Below, one piece after another: positions 26,600 through 35,576 of a stretch of 42,621 bases of DNA. Both the position numbers and the translations under genes were made by a program. How positions within the stretch are numbered: position 1 is the stretch's first letter; each line of letters opens with the position of its first letter. Source of the DNA: Dinochytrium kinnereticum (taxonomy: Eukaryota > Chytridiomycota > Chytridiomycetes > Chytridiales > Chytridiaceae); assembly GCA_027604005.1 (NCBI GenBank), contig JADGJT010000031.1:7732-50352 (forward strand), written 5' to 3'. Below the pieces are notes generated by a model that had not been told where the DNA came from, ran no database searches, and saw nothing but the letters and a program-made list of their open reading frames with translations.

Positions 26600-27619
26600 A
26601 GAATGGGGTTTAGGTGTTGATGAGGCGCGGAAAGAGAAGGTGGGAGATGGGTGCGGCGGTGGTAGAGTAAGATAGTTGGGGCTGTTATTATTTTCGTTTT
26701 TGTTTTTTGTTATGGGTAAATGCTTTTGGGATTTTCTTGGTTGTGCCTTGGGTGATTGGATAAAAAGGTGCCTGTTGTATTATTTTTGAGGAGTGTGGTG
26801 AAGGGTGAGGGAAAATGAAGTTATTAATCCAGAAGCGATCGCTTTTGTTGACTTAATTCAAATAAAGCCGCCGGGGCTGTCCAAGTTTTTGTCTTCCTGT
26901 ATCTTCCTTACCTGTTCGCCAACAATAATAATCAACATAAGCACGCTACTTTTTTTTTTCTCTTCTTCAGAGTCCAGAAAGAAGAAAGAAGAAGAAAGAA
27001 GAAGGAAAAAACAGGGAAAAGCAACAGAATATGCAAGATACGAGGTATGAAAGGCCAGTAATCCCACATGTTCTCCAATATTTCCTTAAAAATGAAAGCA
27101 CTATGCAGTCGCCTTTCCGCAGCCACAAAACCCACAAAGAAACAGGGCACTAGAATGGAAATAGAGAGAAAAAAGTATTCGCAGGAGCTGGCATGTTGAA
27201 AGACGCAGCGTATAGAAAAGGCGGGGAAGAGGCATAAAAGAAAAAGGTGGGAAAAAGATATGGAAGATACCAGCCTCCACTAAATGACACCCTTAAGAGT
27301 TTGCAGAAGGGTGAGCAAGGAGGAAAAACTGCGATGAAGAAAAGGCGGCAGTTCAAGCAAAAGAATGAGAAGACCATAACAGCATCTCGAAAGACGAACG
27401 AATAGGATGGACCAGAGCATACGTTTTTTTAAAAGTAGAGAGTAGAGGATCAATTGTAGCATTTTTTTGAAGTGAGCCATGAGCAAATATCAACGCCGAC
27501 AGGTGTGAGAAAGAGTTAACAGCGGAAAGAAAGGGTGAAGCAGAGGTATCAATAACGAAAAGAAAAATAAGAGGCAACAAACAAACACAAAAAATAAGGG
27601 ACGTATACCACCCCCCTCC
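26600..27619. other. intergenic / Sec14 3' flank
   Basis: No gene supported. 26940-27600 is purine-rich on the plus strand, that is pyrimidine-rich downstream of the minus-strand Sec14 stop. Its open frames encode Phe/Leu/Ser low-complexity strings only. Confidence 0.5.
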
Positions 27620-28483
27620 CTAAACCTTCTTCACATCCCTCAACTTCATATTCTCCCAATGATCATTAGGGAAGCCAGGCACAGTCCCATCATTCCAAGG
27701 CCCAACGTCTGCAAACTCGCATCCCCCTAAACAGCTATCACAGGTTCCCCCATAAGAGACCGGCAAATTCTCTGCATCTATCTCCTCCAACAAAGCCTTC
27801 TTATAGCCCGACCCCAACACCGAGATCTTTTGAACGGTGGCCTCATCTAGCATGGGTTTCACGATGGCCCAAACCGTCGTAAAGAGAGCGGGGGCGTTGA
27901 TGATGAACATACGTCCAAGAGTTTCGGGATAGTAGTTTTGAGCGATGGAGGTCACTTGAGCTACAATCTTTCTCACAGAGTTGAATTGACTCAAACTGAC
28001 TCCCTTCAAATCCAATATCGTGCACCCCTGTTCAATCCTTGTACCAGCCTTAATAGAGGCGGCAGCGAACCGGTACCGAAGAAGCTTCTCATACTCTCGG
28101 ACGTAAGCCATGATCATCCTTTCAGTGTTGGTAACAGCCCAAAGTTTCTTCACGTCCAAAGCCCCAAGAAGCTCATAATAAACGGGTCGACCCTTCTTAT
28201 CCGTCTTGTGATAAAATCGAGGGTAAAGCACCCTGACTTCAGCCGACTCTGGGAACGAGAAGGACTCAACAATCTCCTCCACTTTGAAGTCCTCACGCCA
28301 CTTTTCGCAGGCCTCAAACATGGCCTTGCTTTTGGGGAGATCGTATTTTCGCGCTCGGAGGAACCGGGTCAGAACATAATCATCATGGACGTCCTTCTTG
28401 TAAAACCCATCGGCTTCAAGCTCTTTTTTGAAGTCCTCAAGGATCTTCTCCTTGTCGGTCGGGGCGAGGCTTTGCTGGGACAT
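27620..28483 (-). CDS. SEC14: Sec14-type phosphatidylinositol/phosphatidylcholine transfer protein
   Basis: Lipid-exchange protein that couples PI/PC handling to PI4P production at the Golgi and is needed for secretory vesicle formation. Single exon, 287 residues, close to the yeast length. The CRAL-TRIO N-terminal helices are at residues 10-65 (DDYVLTRFLRARKYDLPKSK). The lipid-binding domain covers about residues 85-255, with FYHKTDKKGRPVYYELLGAL, the hydrophobic gate and core (CTILDLKGVSLSQF), AQNYYPETLGRMFIINAPAL, and the conserved end ENLPVSYGGTCDSCLGGCEF. The last segment, GPWND and an acidic/basic tail, is typical of fungal Sec14. The start is the first ATG in frame. Confidence 0.95.
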   Translation of the reverse strand: MSQQSLAPTDKEKILEDFKKELEADGFYKKDVHDDYVLTRFLRARKYDLPKSKAMFEACEKWREDFKVEEIVESFSFPESAEVRVLYPRFYHKTDKKGRPVYYELLGALDVKKLWAVTNTERMIMAYVREYEKLLRYRFAAASIKAGTRIEQGCTILDLKGVSLSQFNSVRKIVAQVTSIAQNYYPETLGRMFIINAPALFTTVWAIVKPMLDEATVQKISVLGSGYKKALLEEIDAENLPVSYGGTCDSCLGGCEFADVGPWNDGTVPGFPNDHWENMKLRDVKKV

Positions 28484-28722
28484 GGTGGAGGGGTTGTTTA
28501 AATGGGTGTCTTGACTGGCTTGTTTTTGATGCAGTGGGAAGGCAAAAGGTTAAGGCCAGGTAGGAAAACGAGGGATGACGGGGTAAGGAGAGGGTTGAGG
28601 AGAAGCGACGCGGGGATGGGATCGCGGGAGGGTAGTTGCAGTAAGTGACTCTCTGAGGCGGGCTGGAATGACGAACGCAGCTCAGCTGGCAGGCAGGGTG
28701 GAGGGAGAAAAAAAAAAATTGA

Positions 28723-28740
28723 TTGACCCGCACGGGTCAA
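28723..28740. promoter_or_regulatory. perfect inverted repeat TTGACCCGCACGGGTCAA
   Basis: Two 8-bp arms (TTGACCCG/CGGGTCAA) separated by CA, about 240 bp upstream of the Sec14 ATG. The CCG/CGG half sites in inverted orientation resemble zinc-cluster (Zn2Cys6) or other dimer sites. A second, shorter dyad (GGCG TTAAG CGCC) follows at 28747-28759. Confidence 0.4.
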
Positions 28741-29892
28741 GCGGGAGGCGTTAAGCGCCAATGCCCCTCTCTCCAACGCCTACGCGAGGCAACGGACTGG
28801 ACGGCGCAAGGGAGGACTGGAGCCCCTCACCTTAACTTTGCAGCTTCAACATACGATATGCGCGACCCGAATGATCTTGCTCTGTCTTGGGCTGCACTTT
28901 GCTGGTTATGCTGGCTTGACTGTGAAGAGAGACGCCCAATGCCAACTTTTATTTTTGTCGCAGCTCCTCCTTCCTCTGTGAAAACACCGGGGGCTGTTGA
29001 AGTGTCTCCGAATGACCTCACAGAAGCGTTGTTGAGCGTGACATTGCCAATCGCGAATCAGTGAGCACGCACACGAAGGGGTGTTTTTAGGGGACTTTGT
29101 CTCTGTGTGCCTTCCAGAACTTTCACCTCTCTGGTCTCCCAGATGCTCTTGATAAATGAGATTTAAAGGGGTTTCCAACAAAATTAGCGGCCGGAAGGCT
29201 CTTACGAGTCCAGGAAATGAGAGAATATCTCGTGCACATCTGATGAAGCTTAACGCTATTAATGGAAACTGCGTTAAGATGAAGAAAATAGGTAGTGCAT
29301 CCATCCCGTATCGCGTGTGTATTCCTCTCATCCATCATCATCCTCGTGCCGAGGCCCACCCCATTACCACCCATGGTCCTGCCTTCTCCCAGGCATAGTG
29401 ATTTATACCATTACATCCTCCATGCAACCAAGACATTCAGACCATTGTCATGGAAGCTGCTCAGGATTCCAAGGCTTTCCAGATTGGCCGACAAAGGTCC
29501 ATCGCTTTCTCACTGCGCATTGTTCACTGTCCTGCATGCAGACGGCACACGCAGCATCGCCATCATTTTGGCCCTTAGGAGGCGGCAGCTGGTGCTCTCA
29601 ACATTCCGTCGGACATGTCAGATGGAGTTTTGCTCCCTTCAAACGGCTGGATGGCAGTGAGGGGGTCAAGGGGAGGTGGGCACACGCGTGCGGCGAGGGA
29701 GATAACGCGATTCTCTTCACCTGTCAGCAGCCGCTGCATGCTTAAAAGGAAAGCGTCTGTACGGCCTTTGGGCTTTTGAAAATAAACACGCTGCTGTATA
29801 CCCCCGCACTATCCTTCCACAGCAATCGTCATACCCCCACCCAACGCTCTACCGTCAACTCACGCAAGTATCGATTGCAGCAAAAGGTCCAC

Positions 29893-29896
29893 CCAT

Positions 29897-29926
<30 letters not shown>
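29893..29926 (+). repeat. (CATC)n microsatellite
   Basis: About eight near-perfect tetranucleotide units (ccat repeated), with a few more units at 29937-29950. It lies in the probable 5' UTR of the Spa2-like gene, about 70-100 bp before its ATG. Confidence 0.85.
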
Positions 29927-29927
<1 letters not shown>

Positions 29928-29993
29928 ACACAGTCCACCCATCCATCCATAGAACTCAAATTTCATTTCGAAAATAAGGCCATCGAACAATTC

Positions 29994-31929
29994 ATGATGC
30001 AGTCTGCATGGCGGAAGAGGACCTCACGCAACAACCCCCCCGCACCGCCTCCCCCTCCACCCGCTGCCCCAAACTCTGCATGGCTGAAGGCATCCTCAAA
30101 GCTGCGTGCCCTTCTCTCGCCAGCTCCCCCCGCACCGGTGTCACAGCCGAAACTCCTCCCCAGTGCCAATAGCACTCTCCTGAAGCAGGTTGAGGTGGAG
30201 TCCCGTGGGGGCAAGTCAAGGATCAGCATCGGCTCAGGCTCAGGGCGTCCAAAGCAGTACGCTTCGTCTGCTGCTTCTCCTATCCCAACTCCTTCATCCG
30301 TTTCGTTGGCTCCGTCATCCCCCCCACATGCCACATCACCCTTAAAATCGGCACCACCACGGTCATCAACCGACGTCGAAAGGTCGTTCCTTCACCCATC
30401 CCCACCTCACCCAACTAACGCCACCAGCCTTCAACGCTCCATCTCTCCTTCCCCATTCCACTTCCTCAACATGGACCGCATGACCCCTCCAACCTCCCGC
30501 TCGTCTTCCCCAGCCCCATCGATAAGCTCAACACACGCAGCAGAACGTCTCTCCCGTCTCACAGATGCTCAACTGGCCGATCTATCTGCCCAAGTCTCCA
30601 CCGAGTCTTTCCGAAGAAGGATTCCCGTGGGAGCGCTGATGGCTGCTTACGAGGCCACACATCCATCAGCAGCGTCAAAGCTTTCCATCATGTCCGATGA
30701 GCAGTTCACGCGTCTCGCGAGCGATCTGGAAGCTGAGGCTTGGAGGAGGGATATCCCGGGGATTGGGGCGTTGGGGAGGTCTAGGTCGGGGTCTCGGGCT
30801 GGGTTTCAAGGTGGCGATGCTGCTGCTGTCTTGAGGGGAAAGTTTGGTGGAGTGAATCCGTTTGCTGGTGATTCGTCGGTTGGGTTAGGGTCTGGCAACA
30901 GTATATCCATGGAGCGAACTGGGTCGAGTGGTAGCCCGTTTGCCACCTTTTTGATACCTGTTGGTGCTGGGGCTGGAGCTGCTACGTCAATCATGGGAAC
31001 TCTTCCTCGCATCTCCTCTGCGACCAACATATCCACACTCCCGGCGTCATCACCTTCACAAATTCCATCCCCAACCCCCAAACCACTGTATAACGACTTG
31101 TCAACAACTCCTGTCCCAGATGAAGACTCTGACCGAACTATCTGGAGACTTCGACTCGCAGGTCTCCCTGACGACCTCTTCCTCTCCCTTCGCGCGGACC
31201 TCTCCACCGAGATTGATAGACGACGAGCGGTCCGAAGAGGTTTGGAACCGGACATTCGACATGTTGAACTTCATGACTCCGGGTTCTCTGGCACGCTGCG
31301 CAGAAACGATTCCAACTCCTCATCTGTCCATAGCAAGGAAGAGCTGTTTCGAAATACCCCTCTTCAGGATCTTTGGTACCTCTCTGAGGATACTGAGGCA
31401 GAGTTGCAGCGGAGGATTGCAGCTGGGCTTCTTGTGCCTGATGTGAAGCTCACTGTTGATGCTGTCTTAAAGAAGAGGGGAAGCCCTGTTGCGGCTATTT
31501 CTGTCCTGGATAAGCCAAAGAGGAGCGCTTCGCCGGTTGCTCCTGCTGCAGAACCTACCATCGCCGCGGTTGAAGAAGGAAAAGACGTTATGAGGAAGCC
31601 GATGGACAATGTATCGGCGTGGAAGAATAGGATACAGAGACTCACGGATGATCAGGTTGTGGAGGTTACCTCTGACGTTTATGATGAGATGACGAGACGA
31701 AGAGATAAGACCGGTGAGTTCTTTAACGTTCTCTCTTTTGCTTAAATAGCCACAACTAAGGCATTTTTTTCAAATCCTTGTTACAGGCCCTTTCTTGCCC
31801 CCTCAAAGAGATCTATCTGATCGTAGAAACGAAGCGCGTAAGCAGTTGTCCAAGCTTCCGCTTGCCGAGGTCAAGATGCTATGGTTGGTTATTCATGAGG
31901 ATTTGAGGACTAGGAGGGGGATGACTTAA
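29994..31929 (+). CDS. Spa2-homology-domain (GIT-repeat) polarity protein
   Basis: Probable polarisome-type scaffold. Exon 1 is 29994-31713 and exon 2 is 31787-31929, joined in phase (ACC G|GC), giving 620 residues. The N-terminal ~180 residues are Pro/Ser-rich and begin MMQSAWRKRT with a six-Pro run. At the C-terminus is a two-part Spa2 homology domain: IQRLTDDQVVEVTSDVYDEM (about residue 546), then across the intron PFLPPQRDLSDRRNEARKQL and SKLPLAEVKMLWLVIHEDLRT. This matches the SHD pattern of two 'L..L....F..L..DV..E..RR' helices joined by a PFLP segment. Weaker relatives of the repeat occur at about residues 187, 232, 388 and 460. In Spa2 the SHD is N-terminal; here it is the extreme C-terminus. 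A role in tip growth or rhizoid polarity is inference. Confidence 0.7.
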
Positions 31930-32440
31930 GATTAATTTCTTTTTTCCACTGACCACTTTACTGGCCTCATTCTCGCCTCATTCTTGCCTTCTCAGTTTCT
32001 GCTGATAGTTTTTCTGTTTCAAGCAAGACCGTCAACGGGGGGTTTATGTTTGTATTTTTATATTTTTTTTTTTGTTGAGGAGAGCTTGAGACACCTCTAT
32101 GAAACGACGCTTCCTTCGTCTCAAAATGATACAACCACCTCTCTTATCACATTTTCTGATTTCTAGTTGCTCCCTATTCTTTCTGTAAAAGGGCCTCGTA
32201 TTGCGTGATGTTGTTGAATGGATGTATCTCCCTTCAATTCCCCCCCCTCCACTCCCCACCAATAATCTTTTATCAAAAAGGCCTCTTTTCCAATCCGTTC
32301 ATGTATAATTTACTCAACTCGCAGAAGAAGAAAGAGAAAGAAAAGAAGAAGAAAAAAAAAAAATAGGACACGCTCTTTATCCCCATCCCATTATTAACTT
32401 TTACTGTGTTTGCCCGCAAAGAAATTTACAACCTCGCACC
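31930..32440. other. intergenic region (3' UTR, then Kazal-gene promoter)
   Basis: No gene seen. Includes a T-run (about 32060-32075) and a purine tract with an A-run (about 32325-32365) 75-115 bp upstream of the Kazal-gene ATG, a possible nucleosome-free promoter element. Confidence 0.5.
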
Positions 32441-33019
32441 ATGTTCGTGTCCTCCACCCTCGCCATGCTCCTCCTCACCGCATCCTCAACAACAGCCTCG
32501 CCACCCTGCCCGATATCCTGCCCGCTTACTCCAGCCCCTCTCTGCGGGTCAAACCTGAAAACCTACCTGAACAGCTGCCACCTCACCCTCGCCTCCTGCA
32601 CCGCCACCACGCCGATAACCGCTGTCCACCCAGGACCCTGCACCAAAACGCCAGAAGACCGCCACTGCAAGGTTGTGAGATGCAGCGATGCAGGTCCTGA
32701 AGTGTGTGGAAGCGATGGAGTGACTTATTGGAATGATTGTATGCTTTACATGGATGGGTGTTCCAAGGGGATTGAGAGGGTCTTTGTTGGGAAGTGTGAG
32801 GATGCTGAGATTCTCTTTGGGGGGGAGGAGGAGGGAGTTATTGGGGATGGGAGTTTCAGCGAGTGTGATGGGATTCGTTGTAGGATGGAGGAGGAGAATG
32901 TTTGTGGAAGTGATGGGGTTACTTATCTGAATCAGTGCTTTTTGACGATTGCGCAGTGCCATGATAAGAAGGTGCAGTTTCAGCACGAGGGGGAGTGTGA
33001 GAGGAAGGCGGAGCTGTAG
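32441..33019 (+). CDS. secreted triple-Kazal serine protease inhibitor
   Basis: Signal peptide at residues 1-19 (MFVSSTLAMLLLTASSTTAS). Three Kazal-like modules of six cysteines each follow: residues 23-67 (CPISCPLTPAPLCGSNLKTY), 75-119 (CKVVRCSDAGPEVCGSDGVT), and 141-185 (ECDGIRCRMEEENVCGSDGV). The diagnostic VCGSDGVTY and the following NxC are intact in modules 2 and 3; module 1 has LCGSNLKTYLNSC. An acidic linker separates modules 2 and 3. Single exon, 192 residues, no membrane anchor. Such proteins block subtilisin- or trypsin-like proteases and are known from oomycetes and animals and less often from fungi; a role in protecting secreted proteins or countering host or competitor proteases is inference. 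The codon pattern changes abruptly near 32655 from C-ending to G/T-ending. Confidence 0.88.
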   Translation: MFVSSTLAMLLLTASSTTASPPCPISCPLTPAPLCGSNLKTYLNSCHLTLASCTATTPITAVHPGPCTKTPEDRHCKVVRCSDAGPEVCGSDGVTYWNDCMLYMDGCSKGIERVFVGKCEDAEILFGGEEEGVIGDGSFSECDGIRCRMEEENVCGSDGVTYLNQCFLTIAQCHDKKVQFQHEGECERKAEL

Positions 33020-33370
33020 TCATGAGCGGTTTCGTGTTTGTGGTTTAAGATGCCTTGGTGTTTGTTATCTTTTGTTTTGTTGAGGGGACTGGACAGGATA
33101 TGCTATGCTATGCTGCTCGTGTTGTTCACCATAGACACCGCACCTCTTCTTCATTCACCTTTTGTTATTCGATAACCGCACCCGATAATAGTAATTATGA
33201 GGAAAAATGTATGCCATGAGGTCCTTATCGTTAATATTATTGACATGACTAAATCACGCATCATCCCCACCGCTCTGTTCATCATTACAGCAAAACGTTA
33301 AAATGCCCTGGCCCCGCATCACTAATTACAGCCTCACAAAATAAATAAAAAGAAACCCAAAACCCCTCCT
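33020..33370. other. convergent intergenic region
   Basis: A short AT-rich gap between the convergent Kazal gene and the unknown minus-strand gene. Nothing recognisable apart from A-rich 3' UTR sequence near 33340. Confidence 0.5.
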
Positions 33371-34027
33371 TCAATTCCTCATTCGAATCTCCTCCTGATA
33401 CTTCAGCCAAGCCCTTCTCTGCATCTCCCTGGCAGGGCTCAACCCCGACACTGCAGTGGTCGTCTCCGTGACATGCGGTGAGCTTATGGTCATCGGTCTT
33501 GAAGACAGAGTCGAGCTACGTGCTCTCAAATCCGTTGTTGATGAGGTTTTCGAAGATGTGGGTTCGTGGACGAGGCTTCGGTTATGAGGAGGTTGACTTT
33601 TAGGAGGAGATGAAGAGGTGGGAAGCGGTGGGAGATGTGCGGTGGGAGAGGGTGATGATGTTGCTGAGGCGTTTACGAGAGAGGGGGAAGCGGGTTGAGG
33701 AGACGGATAAAAGTACGAGGAAGATCTTGTATGAGCCGTTGAAGACGGACTTATAGGAGGCGTCACAATCCCCGTTGCCACGTCCATCAGAGTTTCAGAC
33801 TCTGCATCCTTCGTTGGCATCATTTCAACTGAAGCACGAGGAAGATCAAATAGAACCGACATGATGGCTCGCGAACTGCTTCGTGGACGAAAAGTTGGGG
33901 TCCGGGTGATTGGATCAAGTTCAACAGTTTCTGGGACCATGGCGAGGATTTCGGTTGCTGGGGCGCTCCAGAGATTGTAGGATGAGGATCTTGGGGGCGG
34001 ATGGCGGATGGCGCTGTCTGTTGTCAT
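33371..34027 (-). CDS. unknown Ser/Pro-rich protein
   Basis: Single-exon frame of 218 residues from ATG 34027 (MTTDSAIRHPPPRSSSYN) to a stop at 33371. It is rich in Ser, Pro and Thr (SP, TPP and RSSS clusters), so probably disordered and phosphorylated. Three less degenerate islands may be functional: PRSSSYNLWSAPATEILAMV near the start, RPRSSSRAIMSVLFDLPRAS (about residues 48-67), and a helical, basic C-terminus (LSPAREMQRRAWLKYQEEI). No signal peptide or membrane segment. I do not recognise a family. Codon composition and length support it as a real gene. Confidence 0.6.
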   Translation of the reverse strand: MTTDSAIRHPPPRSSSYNLWSAPATEILAMVPETVELDPITRTPTFRPRSSSRAIMSVLFDLPRASVEMMPTKDAESETLMDVATGIVTPPISPSSTAHTRSSSYFYPSPQPASPSLVNASATSSPSPTAHLPPLPTSSSPPKSQPPHNRSLVHEPTSSKTSSTTDLRARSSTLSSRPMTISSPHVTETTTAVSGLSPAREMQRRAWLKYQEEIRMRN

Positions 34028-35576
34028 TTTGATGTGTGGATGTGAAAGGGAGGGCGAGCTGGCTGGCTGCGAGAGAGTGGGCTGCGGGTTGCGGAAAAAA
34101 ACGGGGTGGTTCCAACTACTCTATCGTTTTGTATGTTGTCAAAGGGAGGATGCGTAGGTGGTGAGGGCTGAAGCAACGTCGTCAACTATTTATTAATCGC
34201 TCGTGAGCAAGCAGGTTTTTATCGCCGTTATGCTGCTTTGGGGGAAACATCACAATGTGCAACGTGGTGGAAGAGTTGTGTCGCGTCTAGCACCAGTGGA
34301 ACAGGCGCAAGGCAGTGGAGCAAAAAGGGACAAAATCATGGCAGCACGCTGAGTGGTCTGCGATGTTTCAGATGCATCGCCAAGGTCACGACGTTTCCAG
34401 TTTCCCAGTTGTTTATCATGCATTGCTGCAGTTGCTTTGTCAGTTTATTTGGTTTTCCTTGGTGGAAAGTAAGTTTTTATCAGCAAAACGGCTGTTGTAT
34501 GCTATAACAATCGCCATATATATTTTTTTTTGGTTGTTTGGGTGGGTTCATGTATGGAGAGGGGGCTGTAAATGAAATGTTGTTTTAGATGTGAGGAACG
34601 GCACGGCATTTTTTAATAAAGTTCATCACGCCAGCATTGCTGAGTTGCTGACGTACGTATTTGCTATTGTCATAATGATCTTATTAATGAAAATGAAATG
34701 CAAAATAATGAAACCATGTTGTGGAATCCGAGGAAGTGGTGTAATAAGTAAAGCGGAGGCACATAGGGCAAAGCACAATGGGAAGAAAAGTGAGAACCTG
34801 CCTTCTCTCTCTGCACGAGCCCAATAAAAGAAATTTACTATCGCGCAATGGCGGGGTGTTGTATGTCAAGTTAGCTTCCTTCTTACATTGTAAATTGAAA
34901 CCGCCCTTCTCCCATCTAACCCGCAGATTACCTTTTGCTAGAAGGTGAAGATGGATTAGGACGAGGCGGGAAAACAAAACGTTAACCATGAAAGGGCTGG
35001 GTGATGGATCAAGATATTGAACCACTTCAGGGACGTATAGACTGGATTGTAGGTGAGCCCTTTATCATTCTTGGCCAGAAGCATGCTTGGTCCGCATGAT
35101 GGTATGGGGAGGTCGATCAGCAGCCACCAATGTGCGTGCCTGAAAGATGATGGACAACTCACGATAGAATGTAAAATGGACTCTCAATTATGCTGCAGAC
35201 TCAACGGTAAGAAGCAGATCCCTCCCTTCGGAGATCAAGTCATTCAAGTCGAGCTCTATTAAAGTCTGCAGGTGAAGATAAAGGTGGGATGAAGGTGAAG
35301 ACGCAAGTGGAAGTGAAGAAGGTGAAGAAGACACAGGTGCATGTGAAGGTGAGATGAAGGTAAAGACGCAGGTGGTGGCAGCAATAGAGGGGAAACATCC
35401 CACTGGCAGGTCGATGGGTGGCAGCAAGTGCAAACGGCCGATGGGTGGGTGGGTTGCTGAGTTCAGATTTCACACTGCAGTGTGCTGTTGCACAAGGTGT
35501 GCGACGTTACCTGCCCTTTCCTTTTCACCGACGACAAGGTTGAGCCCATCCCCATCCTTCTGTAAGCTAAGGGGCA
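34028..35576. promoter_or_regulatory. divergent intergenic region with AAGGTGAAGA repeats
   Basis: About 1.5 kb between two divergent genes with no supported coding region. 35265-35385 is built of imperfect GGTGAAGA/GCAGGTG units. Short hydrophobic open frames at 34238-34575 and 34684-35262 are not convincing. Confidence 0.45.
35268..35380 (+). repeat. imperfect tandem repeat of GGTGAAGA-type units
   Basis: The unit GATGAAGGTGAAGACGCAAG (start 35288) recurs as GATGAAGGTAAAGACGCAGG (start 35353), 65 bp apart. GGTGAAGAAG and GTGAAGGTGAG variants lie between. Located about 200-310 bp before the 7TM-gene ATG. Confidence 0.7.

Larger units (their letters stand above)
28484..29993. promoter_or_regulatory. 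divergent promoter region of Sec14 and the Spa2-like gene
   Basis: About 1.5 kb without a supported gene between two divergent starts. It holds a perfect inverted repeat at 28723-28740, an ACGCGT element near 29684 inside a GC-richer patch (29640-29760), and a CATC microsatellite at about 29893-29926 just before the Spa2-like start. Short open frames at 29156-29745 show no recognisable protein. Confidence 0.45.

Noticed and set aside
26858..27580. Several short minus-strand frames of Phe/Leu/Ser
   Set aside because: They derive from a polypyrimidine 3' flank of Sec14 and show no domain or codon signal.
28720..28830. tRNA-like folding in the GC-rich stretch upstream of Sec14
   Set aside because: No T-loop GGTTCRA motif or acceptor pairing; the symmetry is explained by two short palindromes.
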